Assembly (NCBI GenBank): GCA_963676655.2
Contig: CAXXKX010000004.1
Location: forward strand, 372,001 to 436,000
From: G963676655 sp963676655
GTDB lineage: Bacteria; Verrucomicrobiota; Lentisphaeria; Victivallales; Victivallaceae
Reading direction: 5' to 3'
DNA: 64,000 bases
A model generated the notes under the pieces. It did no database searches. It was not told where the DNA came from and was given only the letters and a program-made list of their open reading frames with translations. The position numbers and the translations under genes are program-made. Positions 43,701 through 52,564 of this stretch are shown piece by piece; positions within the stretch are counted from its first letter, which is position 1, and every line of letters begins with the position of its first letter.

Positions 43701-46700
43701 GCTGTCGTTGTCGGCGTTTATCGCGCTTACAACAACAGTGTCACCATCGACAGCAACCGCTCCGCCAAATCCATCTCCGGCAACGCCGTCGGATGCGGTA
43801 ATTACAGTTTCGACCCAGGCGGAGCCATCCCATTCATAAATGTAGGCGCTGCCGGAATCTTCGCCGTTGGTATCTGATCCCTGGGCACCGACCACAACAG
43901 TGTCTCCATCTATGTCGACGGCAAAGCCAAACATGTCGTCGGTAGCTCCGTCAGACGCGGTTAATTTGTACTCGTCCCATGAATCAAGAACGGATTCATA
44001 TACATAGACGGCTCCGGTATCCTGGCCCGGGGCACCGATTATGACCCGGTCGCCATCCACTGAAGCGGCCCAGCCGAATTGATCGCCGGCAGCGGCGTCG
44101 GAAGCGTTGATTTCGGTTCCATCCCAGGTTGCCCCGTTCCATTGATAAATAGTGGCACTGCCGGAATTTTCGCCATTGATATCCGATGCGGAATCTCCGA
44201 CAATAATGGTTTCGCCGTCAATGTCCAGGTAATCGGCCCATCCGGCCCGGTTGTCGGACACATGCACTTTTGTTTCGGTCCATTGTGAACCGCTCCATTG
44301 GTAGATATAGATATCATTTGAATCGGGATCGGTATTCCCGGCCCCAACGACAACAAAATCGCCGTCAATTGCGACACATTGAGCGAAAAAGTCCCCGGCC
44401 AGATAATCAGACGCATCAAGTTTATATTGGCCGTCCGGCATTATCGTGAAGCTGTCAGAGGCCCATTCTGAAGTGCTGGCCTGGACGCTGTCAACCGCTT
44501 TTACCCGCCAGTAGTAAGTTCCGACGCTCAAGCCGGATAAGCTTTCACTGGTTCCGTAATAATTATAATCGGACCAGACTAAATTGGTAAAACCGGCATC
44601 GGAAGCGCATTCGAAAATGTAATAAACACTATTGTCCTCTGTAGAAACAGACGCAGCCCAGGAAAACGAAACAATGCTGCCATTAATTATCACATCAGTC
44701 AGACTGCCGGGATTTGACGGCGCGGTCGAATCCAGGCTGAAAGATTTGACGACACTCCAGCGACTGGAATTGTCTTCAGCGTCCACCGCCTTAACCCGCC
44801 AATACCAGGTTCCGTCATCAATCCCATCCAACGCGGACAATTCAACTTCACTGCTCGTAGTTGTTACATAGGTTCCGTCGGTGAGGTTGGAATTTTTTGA
44901 CAATATGACAACGTATTGAGCAACCCCCGACTTGTTGTCGGTGCAGTCATCCCAGTCCAGGGCGACGTTGCCGCTGTTGACGGAACTGCTGAGATTTTCC
45001 GGCAGGCTGGGGCCGGTCATATCCGGGACATTGACAATGAAAGTATTTGTGTCACTCCAGCCACTTTCGTTATCGACGTTGTCGACGGATTTGACCCGCC
45101 AGTAATAGGTTCCGTCAGTAACAATGCTCAAGTATAATTCACTGGCGGTGACAGTTTTTGTCTTGATGATTGAGAAATCTGAATCGGTAGAATATTGAAC
45201 AACGTAGTTTTGAATTCCCGAACCTACATCGGTCGCATTGGCCCAGTCAAGCCGGACAACGGAATCATCAACATATGCAACCAGGTTTTTCGGTTTGTTG
45301 GGACTAACATCGTCAGGAGCGAAAACTTCAAAGGTTCCGGAAGAACTCCAATTACTGATATTACCATCATTATCCACTGCTCTGACCCGCCAGTAGTACT
45401 CTCCCTCGGTCATATCTTCCAGTTCCAGTTCGCTGCTCACGGTCTCGTACATCTGCGCATCGGCGAAACTGGAGTTTTCAGAAATTATGATAACATAATT
45501 CCCGACACCTGATTTATCGTCAATCGAATCGTCCCAATCCAAAGTAACGGTTTGATGATCCACCTCGCTTTCGAGGTTGTCTGGAGAGCTTGGGGGGGTA
45601 ATATCAGGAAGAACAATGGTAAATGAGTTTACATCGCTCCAGTTACTGTAATTACCTGCATTATCCAACGCTTGAACCCGCCAATAATAGGTGCCATCCG
45701 TCAGGCCGCTGACGAATAGTTCGCTGACGGAAATAGTTCTGCTGGCAAATGTTGTGAACGTTGAATCGGTCGAATATTCGACGGTGTAGAGCCTGATTCC
45801 ACTGTCCTCGTCCTCCGAATTATCCCAATCCAGAGCGACTGCGCCATCCATCACGTTCTGCGTCAAATTAACCGGGTCGGTCGGCGCCACGTTATCATCT
45901 TCGTACTGCACGTCCGGAGCAATGTTGTAAACAATTTGTGATATGACGTCATAACCGGCCGGAAGACTGTCCAGTGAGTACCAGCCGTCATAATATCCAC
46001 CCCAACCAAGGTTGAAGTGGAAGGTTTGGTTATCCGAATCATAACCGTCGATGAGCACCGCATGACGCCCATGCACTAGGCCGTAAATATCGTAATCATC
46101 GATACCGACCAGAACGACATAGCCGCTGGTAATGTCATCAACCAGTTCCGCAAATAAATCAATGTCGTCTGAAACCAGCAGTCCGTCAGAATCTTGCTCT
46201 ATGACGGAGGCGGTGGCGTTGACAAATCCACATTCAATAAGAAAATCCCGAGTTTCCTCAAAGTAGGCGCCGGTCGAGCCGATCTCATACGTTGATTCCA
46301 CTTTAACCCCGACCGCAAACGACAGCGCGGCTATTTCATCCGGGTCAAAATCGTATTCAATATTGCCTAATTTCGCGTTAAGTTCACTAAAAGAAAGGAA
46401 CCCGTTTTCTTCGGCATCTTTATCGATATAAATGTCGATATAATCCTGCAGGTCATAATCATAATAGGTATTGATATAGTAGTCGCTCGAGTCGAAATGC
46501 AGAGACGACAAAGTTAGAGCCTGATTGTTGGCCAGTTGAGTGACTCCCCAATAGTAAAGAAGCTGACTTGTAGCAGTGGCGACACACCCGACATAGGAAT
46601 CTTCACTCCCCAGATTCAGGGTGTATTCATTAAAGGTAATCGATGACGACGAAGAAATCTGTCCGTCCTGATTCCAGGTATCGAAAGTAATCAAGTATTC

Positions 46701-46706
46701 TGCCAT
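40761..46706 (-). CDS. Giant C10-like peptidase with FN3, FG-GAP propeller and PPC domains
   Basis: A 1981-residue protein (ATG 46706, GGAG 8 nt upstream; the frame is open to 46772). Residues 1-260 resemble C10 (streptopain-type) peptidases: Cys41 in VGCVATATSQLLYYWG, His215 in HAVLIDGYD, and FNLGWGGYYDGWY after it. Then come five FN3-like repeats (each with a YYWRV(K/R)A(V/L)D motif), seven FG-GAP repeats (for example GDQFGWAASVDGDRVIIGAP) that could form a seven-bladed propeller, five more FN3-like repeats, and three PPC-like domains with (D/S)xYxFE or YxLDI patterns. It looks like a surface or secreted adhesin-protease but has no N-terminal signal peptide. A structured leader lies upstream. 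Confidence 0.8.
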   Translation of the reverse strand: MAEYLITFDTWNQDGQISSSSSITFNEYTLNLGSEDSYVGCVATATSQLLYYWGVTQLANNQALTLSSLHFDSSDYYINTYYDYDLQDYIDIYIDKDAEENGFLSFSELNAKLGNIEYDFDPDEIAALSFAVGVKVESTYEIGSTGAYFEETRDFLIECGFVNATASVIEQDSDGLLVSDDIDLFAELVDDITSGYVVLVGIDDYDIYGLVHGRHAVLIDGYDSDNQTFHFNLGWGGYYDGWYSLDSLPAGYDVISQIVYNIAPDVQYEDDNVAPTDPVNLTQNVMDGAVALDWDNSEDEDSGIRLYTVEYSTDSTFTTFASRTISVSELFVSGLTDGTYYWRVQALDNAGNYSNWSDVNSFTIVLPDITPPSSPDNLESEVDHQTVTLDWDDSIDDKSGVGNYVIIISENSSFADAQMYETVSSELELEDMTEGEYYWRVRAVDNDGNISNWSSSGTFEVFAPDDVSPNKPKNLVAYVDDSVVRLDWANATDVGSGIQNYVVQYSTDSDFSIIKTKTVTASELYLSIVTDGTYYWRVKSVDNVDNESGWSDTNTFIVNVPDMTGPSLPENLSSSVNSGNVALDWDDCTDNKSGVAQYVVILSKNSNLTDGTYVTTTSSEVELSALDGIDDGTWYWRVKAVDAEDNSSRWSVVKSFSLDSTAPSNPGSLTDVIINGSIVSFSWAASVSTEDNSVYYIFECASDAGFTNLVWSDYNYYGTSESLSGLSVGTYYWRVKAVDSVQASTSEWASDSFTIMPDGQYKLDASDYLAGDFFAQCVAIDGDFVVVGAGNTDPDSNDIYIYQWSGSQWTETKVHVSDNRAGWADYLDIDGETIIVGDSASDINGENSGSATIYQWNGATWDGTEINASDAAAGDQFGWAASVDGDRVIIGAPGQDTGAVYVYESVLDSWDEYKLTASDGATDDMFGFAVDIDGDTVVVGAQGSDTNGEDSGSAYIYEWDGSAWVETVITASDGVAGDGFGGAVAVDGDTVVVSAINADNDSGAVYVYTRNGDSWDEYKLLSSDIISGDGFGWSVDIQGDVIVVGAHGDDDNGNGSGSTYIFQWDGSDWLETKISSDDGSSEDFFGWSVALDSDKLVVGANGDDVAGEDSGSAYVYDLEELVDFTPPTIPSGLTDSVSGQDVTLDWSDSDDSGSGLSYYIVEYSQSIIFNNAVEAIVTSSSLDLSGLADGDWYWRVKAVDNLNNVSDWSEVESLNVYVPDTIAPSVPMDLEMTVNDDTLEFDWSNSADDKTGIQAYTFEYADNSSFNNSTSRIVATSDIDIQMLPEGNYYWRVKATDGAGNTSAWSDTAYFAVDASAPSVPDGLSDQVSGANAELDWNDSADNISGVQSYLVEYADNAGFSDALSQSSAVSEINLADLTDGTWYWRVKAEDYNDNESAWSSVNSFLVDTTGPSVPALLSCNLNGNDAYLTWSASTDATGGSGLKEYIVEYADNSEFDNAAQQIVSGCELELTGLSGGVYYWRVMATDNYANGSEWSDTDAFAIDTAAPAVPVGLSVDIDGGGALLDWDDSDDGANGSGVKQYVVQYADNAAFNDAVENTVSTSELAVEGLNFGTWFWRVKAVDNEGNWTDWSDTAYFNTGDTVGNAFSQATAIDVSSEYTYSEYVGVMDAYDCYSFEIAAGSSGEFDFSLTGLEAKTLIYLYKLENSLIIKIDASTSKHDSVAGYEVASLENILLESGTYYIEVVSGDRGAGRFSSGYTLDIVPDYFPDASFDEMDFKNGSGTPSDLLSLDQDADGNVSGWVGFGDGQDVYELAVNQAGEFDFALTGLDEKAKLTLYVFDGNKYKKVASSTVKYSNWTGQYEAMFDNVLLDGGTYYVEVLSGDKGKGKCNTYYDLAVTGDYFPTATANNSWDTATEITPETNLSGYVGFGDSSDFYKFEVTDLASYDFELSGEDKDAKLTLYKWDDNKDKLKKVECASMKYGFAEISAMNLDAGLYYVEVTSTDKGKGKYNTNYDLDITVA

Positions 46707-46860
46707 AGTTATTTCTCCAACTTTATATTGCCCAGCCGGCTGAATAAAACCACTCTGACGTCCGGAACCCATCTGGCCCCAGGCTCATATACGTCGGAGG
46801 CTTTAACGATCGGGTGTCAAACCCGGCTCTCCAGCTATATGCGGGATTTTCCTTCCCAAA
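46707..46860 (-). promoter_or_regulatory. Structured mRNA leader of the giant protein gene (possible riboswitch)
   Basis: On the - strand three nested elements can be drawn: GGGA/TCCC (46843-46857), an outer GGAG/CTCC (46829-46832 with 46796-46799) enclosing CGGGT/ACCCG (46811-46825), and GACGT/ACGTC (46757-46761 with 46791-46795). The junction contains TTAAAGCC, followed further on by GGGTTCCGG, loosely like the c-di-GMP-I (GEMM) aptamer. The GNRA loop and GCAAA of GEMM are absent, so the class is unknown. Confidence 0.35.
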
Positions 46861-47266
46861 TATATTACCCTACATAAAAAACTAACATTTATAATAAGGA
46901 ATACACTTTATGTGTGAAACGACCATAAGTCAAATCATAAACATCAAAAAAGTCAGTATTTTAGATTCCCGGACAGCTCCCTTTTTTGTTTCATACCCAT
47001 GTGTGTTTGACGAAACTCCGCGCTCATATTTTCATTTAGACAATCAGAATAAAATATTGTTCCCGATGAAATTAAATAAAAGGAAATACCGCGATTGAAA
47101 ATCAGAAGATTTTTAATATTACTGATTTTCTATTATAAGCTGGTTGAAAGAATGTTATTCCTGAACTATATTGAGTTAAATTTTCCTGAGTATACACATA
47201 AGTATCCGGGGTAATCGTTATTACAGGATCGGGTAAGTTAATAATTGGCAGGATTACTCGTCAAAA
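46861..47266. other. Gene-free divergent region
   Basis: An AT-rich stretch between the giant protein gene and the radical SAM gene. A 62-codon frame at 46910-47098 has no ribosome-binding site and no protein-like pattern. No promoter could be assigned with confidence. Confidence 0.4.
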
Positions 47267-48247
47267 ATGGTTGAAAAACAGGCAGTCAAGAAAAAATATC
47301 TTTTTGGACCGGTAGCTTCGCGGCGACTTGGGTTATCGCTTGGAATAGATTTGGTTCCACATAAAACCTGCAGTTTGAACTGTGTTTACTGCGAATCAGG
47401 ACAGAGTACCTGTCTTACCGCCCAAAGAGCTGAATATGTTCCGACATCGGAGGTTCTGCAGCAGCTCGATGATTTTCTTTCCGGCAGTCCGGAATTGGAT
47501 TATTTGACTTTTTCCGGGGCTGGAGAGCCGACTTTGCATTCAGGTATCGGAGAAATTATTGAGTTTTGCAAAAGCAAGTACCCTCAATACCGCATTTGTC
47601 TGTTGACCAATGCTTCAATGTTTTCAGATTCGAAGCTGCGTCGTGAAATATCCCGGGTTGACCTGATCTGTCCCTCGCTGGACGCTTCAAACGAAGCCGA
47701 ATTTGAAAAAATAAATCGCCCGGCTCCGGGGATAACTTTTCAGGCTCTGGTTGATGGTCTTAAAATTTTCAGAGCATCCAGTGAGGCAGAGTATCGTTTG
47801 GAACTTTTTATTGTTCCGGGAATTAATGATTCTGAGGCATCAATTGAACGTTTTGTTGCAATTGTCCGTGAGATCGCGCCTGATCTGGTTCAGTTAAATA
47901 CGCTGGACCGTCCGGGGTGCGTCGATTGGATCCGGGCCTCGACCCCGGAAAATACCATGCGCTTTGTTAAAGCGCTTGAACCGTATGTCAGAGTTGAAGC
48001 CATCGGCCCGTTCAAATACCGTAGTGAAGCCCCCAAGCAGCAATTGCCGGAAGAAGAAATTGATCACCGGATTATCGATCTGGTTACCCGACGCCCCAGT
48101 ACTTTGAATGATATGACCGGAGCGTTGCTGGTTGACCGGTTGCTGTTGAAGAAACATATTGATACGCTGCAATCTGCCGGGAAACTGATTATGGAAAAAA
48201 AAGAGCGTGGCATTTTTTACAAAGCCCCGGCGGTTGGAGGGGCTTGA
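47267..48247 (+). CDS. Radical SAM protein, COG0731-like
   Basis: The 326-residue protein has the radical SAM cluster motif C-x3-C-x2-C in KTCSLNCVYCESG (residues about 36-48), preceded by FGPVASRRLGLSLGIDL, which is typical of the COG0731 group (TYW1-like Fe-S oxidoreductases). LTFSGAGEPTLH matches the GGE-type SAM-binding strand. The C-terminal 60 residues (IDHRIIDLVTRRPSTLNDMTGALLVDRLLLKKHIDTLQSAGKL) look like a winged helix. The reaction is unknown. It overlaps or abuts the histidine kinase gene (stop at 48247, ATG at 48250). Confidence 0.85.
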   Translation: MVEKQAVKKKYLFGPVASRRLGLSLGIDLVPHKTCSLNCVYCESGQSTCLTAQRAEYVPTSEVLQQLDDFLSGSPELDYLTFSGAGEPTLHSGIGEIIEFCKSKYPQYRICLLTNASMFSDSKLRREISRVDLICPSLDASNEAEFEKINRPAPGITFQALVDGLKIFRASSEAEYRLELFIVPGINDSEASIERFVAIVREIAPDLVQLNTLDRPGCVDWIRASTPENTMRFVKALEPYVRVEAIGPFKYRSEAPKQQLPEEEIDHRIIDLVTRRPSTLNDMTGALLVDRLLLKKHIDTLQSAGKLIMEKKERGIFYKAPAVGGA

Positions 48248-48249
48248 CA

Positions 48250-51200
48250 ATGATTCTATTTCAGTCCAGAAAACTGCTGATTCCTTTGATGGCGTTATTT
48301 GTTATAGTTATGCTGCCGCATCCGGCTTGGAGCTCCGGGCCTAAGCGCAAGCCGGTCGCAAAACCGGAAATCCTGGTGCTCGAATCGTATCACCCAACCC
48401 ATCCGTGGGCCGACAGAGTTACTCAGGGAATGCTTGATTATTTCAAAAAAAGCAAAAAATATAATGATTGTAAATTCTATTTTGAATACCTTGATACCAA
48501 ACGTCATGTTGAGACTGAACATCTCAAGATTATGGCGGATACTCTCAGACATAAGTACTCGAAACGCAAGCACCCGTTTGACTTGGTTATTGTCCTTGAT
48601 GATAATGCGTTGAACTTCCTTTTTGAGGAAGGCAAAGCTCTTTTTAAAAATGCTCCAGTGGTTTTTTGCAGTGTCAGCTGTTTTGATCAGTCAATGCGGT
48701 CGCAGCGTCAAATCACCGGTCTGGTCGAAAGAATTTATCCGCTGCAAACTGTCTTGACGGCGCTTAAAATGAAACCTGCAACCCGCAGCCTTCTGGTCAT
48801 CAGTGATAACATTACTACAACTTCGAAGGTGTTTCGACGTCAGACCTCCAAGGAATTGTCCGGCTTGGATAAACGCATCAAAATTGAATACCTGCCTAAG
48901 ATGACGTTGAATGAGTTGAAACAAAAACTATCCCAGATGCCAAGTGACTCCATCATTCTTCTGTTGAATTATTCGTTGGACAGGAATCATCGTATTATTT
49001 CATCGCTGGAAGCGGCTAGAATGATCAGAGATATTTCAAATGTTCCGGTTTTCGGGGTCGCTAAATACTATATCGGCAACGGCATTGTCGGAGGAATGCT
49101 CAAAGACGGCTATAAAGAGGGGGAAGATGTCGCCAGGCTCAGTATGAAAGTTCTGGCCGGGGAAAACCCCAATCTGCTTCCGGTTCGGGCTTCTCTTACC
49201 AATCATTTGGTGTTTGATGCCGATGAGCTTACCCGTCTGAAAATCCCGCGCAGCAACGTCCCTGACAATGCGTCAATTGTTAATATCAAAAGAACTTTCA
49301 TAGAGAAATACCGCGAATGGATCATTATTATTCTTGCGATAATTCTTGTTGAAGCACTGATTATCGGAACCCTTCTTGTCAACCGGCGCAAATTTCTCCG
49401 GTCAAGAATCGAACTCGCCGAGGTCAATGAAAACTTTTCATTGTTCCTGAGTCAGTTGCCGGCATCTGCGATGATTTGTTCGCGGCAGGGAGAATTTCTG
49501 CTGGCGAACCATGCGGCTGAACGTATGTTCAAAGTAAGCAGTACCGAGGGTTTGACACTGGAAGATGTGTGTTCGGAAGAGTTTATTACTGAATTTCACC
49601 GGTTGCGCGGTCGTTCAATGTGTGACGGGGAAGCGGAATTTACCTATCCAGGTGCAATTAGTCACAATCCTGAAACGATTATTCGCGGGACTATTTTCCC
49701 GCTGTTCAGAAGCGACTCGAATCCGGTTTTCGGTTGCATATTCTCTGATGTAACGCGTCGTATGAAAGATGAAATTGAAATTGAAGACCGCAGTCGTCGC
49801 ATTCAGTTGGCGACTGATGCGGCTGGGCTTGAATTCTGGGACTGGGTCATCAGTGAAAATGTTTTATATCCGGTTGCCAACCGCGAAGGCGGAGAAGCAA
49901 ATAACAAGATACTGAGAAGTTGTATAAATAATTGGACCGAGGCGATCCATCATCAGGACCGCAGGATGGTTAAGAGTGAGATTAACCGCTGCTTTGAACG
50001 TCCGGACCAGACCTTTTCCGCCGAATTCCGCTTCAAGGATGCCAACAGTAAATGGCAATGGGTTTCTGCGGTTGGCATAATTTCCGAACGCAATGAGAAA
50101 AATCGTCCGGTTCGGATGGCCGGATGTTTCCGTGAAATAACCACTAGCAAACAATCTGAAGAGATGCTCAAACAAACTCAATTTGCGGTGGATTCAGCGC
50201 CTGAGGAAATTTACTACCTTGACGCTGACGGTGATTTTGTCTATGTGAATGATTATATTTGCCGCAAGACCGGTTATACTCGTGAAACCCTGTTGACAAA
50301 AAATATCCGAGACGTCAATCCGTTTTTCAGAATTGACGATAACTGGCAGCAGCATTGGAACAAAATCCGTAAACAACAGTTACTGGTTCAGGAAACAATC
50401 CATACCAGTCAGGACGGTAATGAATATCCGGTTGAAGCAGACTTTTATATGGTAAAATCAGGTAATCAGGAATTAGTCTGTGTTTGCGCCCGTGACGTTA
50501 CGGTACAGAAGCGCTATGAAGCCGAATTGGTTGAAGCCAGAGACCAGGCTGAGGAAAGCAACCGTCTCAAATCTGCTTTCCTGGCCAATATTTCCCATGA
50601 AATAAGAACTCCGCTCAACAGCATTGTCGGGTTTTCCCAGTTGCTTTCCAATAAGGATTTAAGCGAAGAAGAACGAAACCGCTACCTTGACTTGATCAAT
50701 GGCGGTTCAAGACAGTTAATGACCATGATTGCCGACATTCTTGACCTGTCAAGACTTGAAAGCGGAGAACTTGAAGTATTCCCGGTTCCGACCAAGGTTA
50801 AGGATGTTCTGGAAGAAGTGTATGAACACTTTGATTTGCGTCTGAAAAATGAAAACAGAGTCGGGATGGAGTTCCACCTTGATCTTCAGGAGAGTAACCT
50901 GATGGTTCTGGCTGATCCGGATCGTCTGAAGCAGGTTATTTCAAGCCTGCTGGATAACGCGTTCAAATTCACCGGTCAGGGTCATGTCCGGGTGGGAAGT
51001 CGACTCAAGCAGGATAAGATTTTGATTTACGTCGAAGATACCGGATGCGGAATATCCGAGGAAATGAGCAAGAATATTTTTGAACAGTTCCGTCAAGGCT
51101 CACTCTCCTTCACTAACAAGTATCGCGGTATTGGTATCGGTTTGGCTCTTTGCCAGGAACTGGTTGAAAAAATGTTCGGGACCATCAGCTTTAAATCGTT

Positions 51201-51657
51201 CCCGGACGAAGGAACCACTTTTTCGGTCGAATTGCCGGCTGCAGTTCAGGGCACTGTTTCCGCCAGAGAAATAAATGACAAAATACCAACCTGGCCGGAT
51301 CGCACTATTTTAATCGTCGATGACAATGTCGACGTGCGTATTTTCCTTCAAGCGCTGCTTTCGGTCACCTCGTGCAAGCTCATTGTCGCCAGTTCCGGAA
51401 TGGAGGCGGTTGAACTGTGTGCTCAGCATAAAGAAATCAATGTTGTACTGCTTGACCTGAATATGCCTAAGATGTCCGGAATTGATACTGCGGCTGAAAT
51501 TAAAAAAATGAGGCCGGATTTGCCGATTATCGCTCAAACCGCTTATTATGCCCCGTCTGAAGGACGGGCTTTGCTTGATCAGGGTTTTGACGGTTTCCTG
51601 ACCAAGCCGATCGAACGCGATGGGCTGTTCGCTCAACTTACAAAATTCATTGCTTAA
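48250..51657 (+). CDS. Membrane hybrid histidine kinase with ABC-substrate-binding-like sensor
   Basis: The 1135-residue protein (ATG 48250, GGAGGGG upstream) begins with a signal anchor and a periplasmic domain like the ABC_sub_bind family (ILVLESYHPTHPWADRVTQGMLDYF...), then a membrane segment (WIIIILAIILVEALIIGTLLV, about 355-375). Three PAS domains follow (about 395-510, 515-640, 645-760). The kinase core has the H-box FLANISHEIRTPLNS, N-box (DNAFKFTG), G1 (EDTGCGIS) and G2 (GIGIGLAL). A C-terminal receiver domain has VDDN, the acceptor Asp in LLDLNMPKMSG and the Lys in LTKP. Autophosphorylation and transfer to its own receiver are expected. No separate output regulator is adjacent. Confidence 0.92.
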   Translation: MILFQSRKLLIPLMALFVIVMLPHPAWSSGPKRKPVAKPEILVLESYHPTHPWADRVTQGMLDYFKKSKKYNDCKFYFEYLDTKRHVETEHLKIMADTLRHKYSKRKHPFDLVIVLDDNALNFLFEEGKALFKNAPVVFCSVSCFDQSMRSQRQITGLVERIYPLQTVLTALKMKPATRSLLVISDNITTTSKVFRRQTSKELSGLDKRIKIEYLPKMTLNELKQKLSQMPSDSIILLLNYSLDRNHRIISSLEAARMIRDISNVPVFGVAKYYIGNGIVGGMLKDGYKEGEDVARLSMKVLAGENPNLLPVRASLTNHLVFDADELTRLKIPRSNVPDNASIVNIKRTFIEKYREWIIIILAIILVEALIIGTLLVNRRKFLRSRIELAEVNENFSLFLSQLPASAMICSRQGEFLLANHAAERMFKVSSTEGLTLEDVCSEEFITEFHRLRGRSMCDGEAEFTYPGAISHNPETIIRGTIFPLFRSDSNPVFGCIFSDVTRRMKDEIEIEDRSRRIQLATDAAGLEFWDWVISENVLYPVANREGGEANNKILRSCINNWTEAIHHQDRRMVKSEINRCFERPDQTFSAEFRFKDANSKWQWVSAVGIISERNEKNRPVRMAGCFREITTSKQSEEMLKQTQFAVDSAPEEIYYLDADGDFVYVNDYICRKTGYTRETLLTKNIRDVNPFFRIDDNWQQHWNKIRKQQLLVQETIHTSQDGNEYPVEADFYMVKSGNQELVCVCARDVTVQKRYEAELVEARDQAEESNRLKSAFLANISHEIRTPLNSIVGFSQLLSNKDLSEEERNRYLDLINGGSRQLMTMIADILDLSRLESGELEVFPVPTKVKDVLEEVYEHFDLRLKNENRVGMEFHLDLQESNLMVLADPDRLKQVISSLLDNAFKFTGQGHVRVGSRLKQDKILIYVEDTGCGISEEMSKNIFEQFRQGSLSFTNKYRGIGIGLALCQELVEKMFGTISFKSFPDEGTTFSVELPAAVQGTVSAREINDKIPTWPDRTILIVDDNVDVRIFLQALLSVTSCKLIVASSGMEAVELCAQHKEINVVLLDLNMPKMSGIDTAAEIKKMRPDLPIIAQTAYYAPSEGRALLDQGFDGFLTKPIERDGLFAQLTKFIA

Positions 51658-51677
51658 AATATTCTTAAGGGGCTATC

Positions 51678-52247
51678 ATGAAAATTCATCTCTTTATCTC
51701 AATGCTGTTGCTATCCGGTTCGATTTGTTTCGGAGGATTTAAATATTCTTCCGGTAAAACCACAAAATGGATAGGCAAATACAATAGGATTGAGCGGGAG
51801 CTGAGGCAGATAAAAGAACTTGAGGAGGACATCAAAAAAGAAAAAGCCGGCAAGGATGTCAATGAATCCAAAATTAAACGAATGGAAAGCAAAATTGAGG
51901 CCTCAAGCAAAAAAATTGATAAGTTATATGAGTATGAAGCCGGAAAAATTGAAAAACAACTGAAATATCAGCAGAAGCGGCTTGAGAAATATAAAAAGTC
52001 AGGGAAAAGCACCACTCGGGTTCAAGCTGATATTGCTGAGTACGAAAAAGAACTGAAAAAATTGCAGAAGCTGGTCGCGCAGAAAGATATCAAAGAAAAA
52101 GCACCCGAAGATAAAAAGGCCGATGGTGATAAGTCTGAAAACAAGAAAACCGACGATAACAAAACTGATGATTCAAAGGACGGGACAGAAACTGGCAAGA
52201 CCGAAACACAACCCTCAGAAGATAACAATGATCAGCAGGGAATGTGA
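51678..52247 (+). CDS. Secreted charged coiled-coil protein
   Basis: The 189-residue product has a signal peptide (MKIHLFISMLLLSGSICFGG) and a long coiled coil rich in Lys and Glu (about 30-135, with KIKRMESKIEASSKKIDKLYEYEAGKIEKQLKYQQKRLEKYK). The tail (about 140-189) is low-complexity, built from Asp, Lys, Glu and Thr. AGGGG precedes the ATG. It follows the histidine kinase gene by 20 bp. Function unknown; a periplasmic structural or scaffold role is possible. Confidence 0.6.
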   Translation: MKIHLFISMLLLSGSICFGGFKYSSGKTTKWIGKYNRIERELRQIKELEEDIKKEKAGKDVNESKIKRMESKIEASSKKIDKLYEYEAGKIEKQLKYQQKRLEKYKKSGKSTTRVQADIAEYEKELKKLQKLVAQKDIKEKAPEDKKADGDKSENKKTDDNKTDDSKDGTETGKTETQPSEDNNDQQGM

Positions 52248-52277
52248 TTGCAAACGGCTATTAAGGATGATTATACT

Positions 52278-52553
52278 ATGGAGACCGCTTACCATATCGA
52301 TATATTCGGTCGGGTAACCGGTGTGGGGTTCAGGTTTTTTGCCGTCAACCGGGCTGAAGCTTACGGGCATATCAAAGGCTGGATCAGGAATGTCGGTTAC
52401 GGTCACGTGGAAGCGCTTTGTCAGGGAGATGATTCTACGCTGAAAAAGTTTCTTCATGATCTCACAAAGGGGCCCGCCTGGGGCAGGGTGGATGATATAA
52501 AAATCAATGAAGTACCGCCATCTGAAATGCTGGCGAACTTTCACATTAGATAA
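52278..52553 (+). CDS. acyP: Acylphosphatase
   Basis: The 91-residue product (ATG 52278, AAGGA 10 nt upstream) has the two family motifs: GRVTGVGFRFF (with the phosphate-binding Arg) and GWIRNVGYGHVEALCQG (with the catalytic Asn). It hydrolyses acyl phosphates such as carbamoyl or acetyl phosphate. An upstream TTG at 52248 would add 10 residues without a ribosome-binding site. It ends 11 bp before the next gene. Confidence 0.93.
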   Translation: METAYHIDIFGRVTGVGFRFFAVNRAEAYGHIKGWIRNVGYGHVEALCQGDDSTLKKFLHDLTKGPAWGRVDDIKINEVPPSEMLANFHIR

Positions 52554-52564
52554 CAGGTTAACTT

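Noticed and set aside
46757..46857. Firm assignment of a c-di-GMP-I riboswitch
   Set aside because: The GNRA tetraloop and the GCAAA core are missing; only loose resemblance remains.
46910..47098. 62-codon frame before the radical SAM gene
   Set aside because: No ribosome-binding site, no protein-like pattern and it lies in AT-rich sequence; probably chance.
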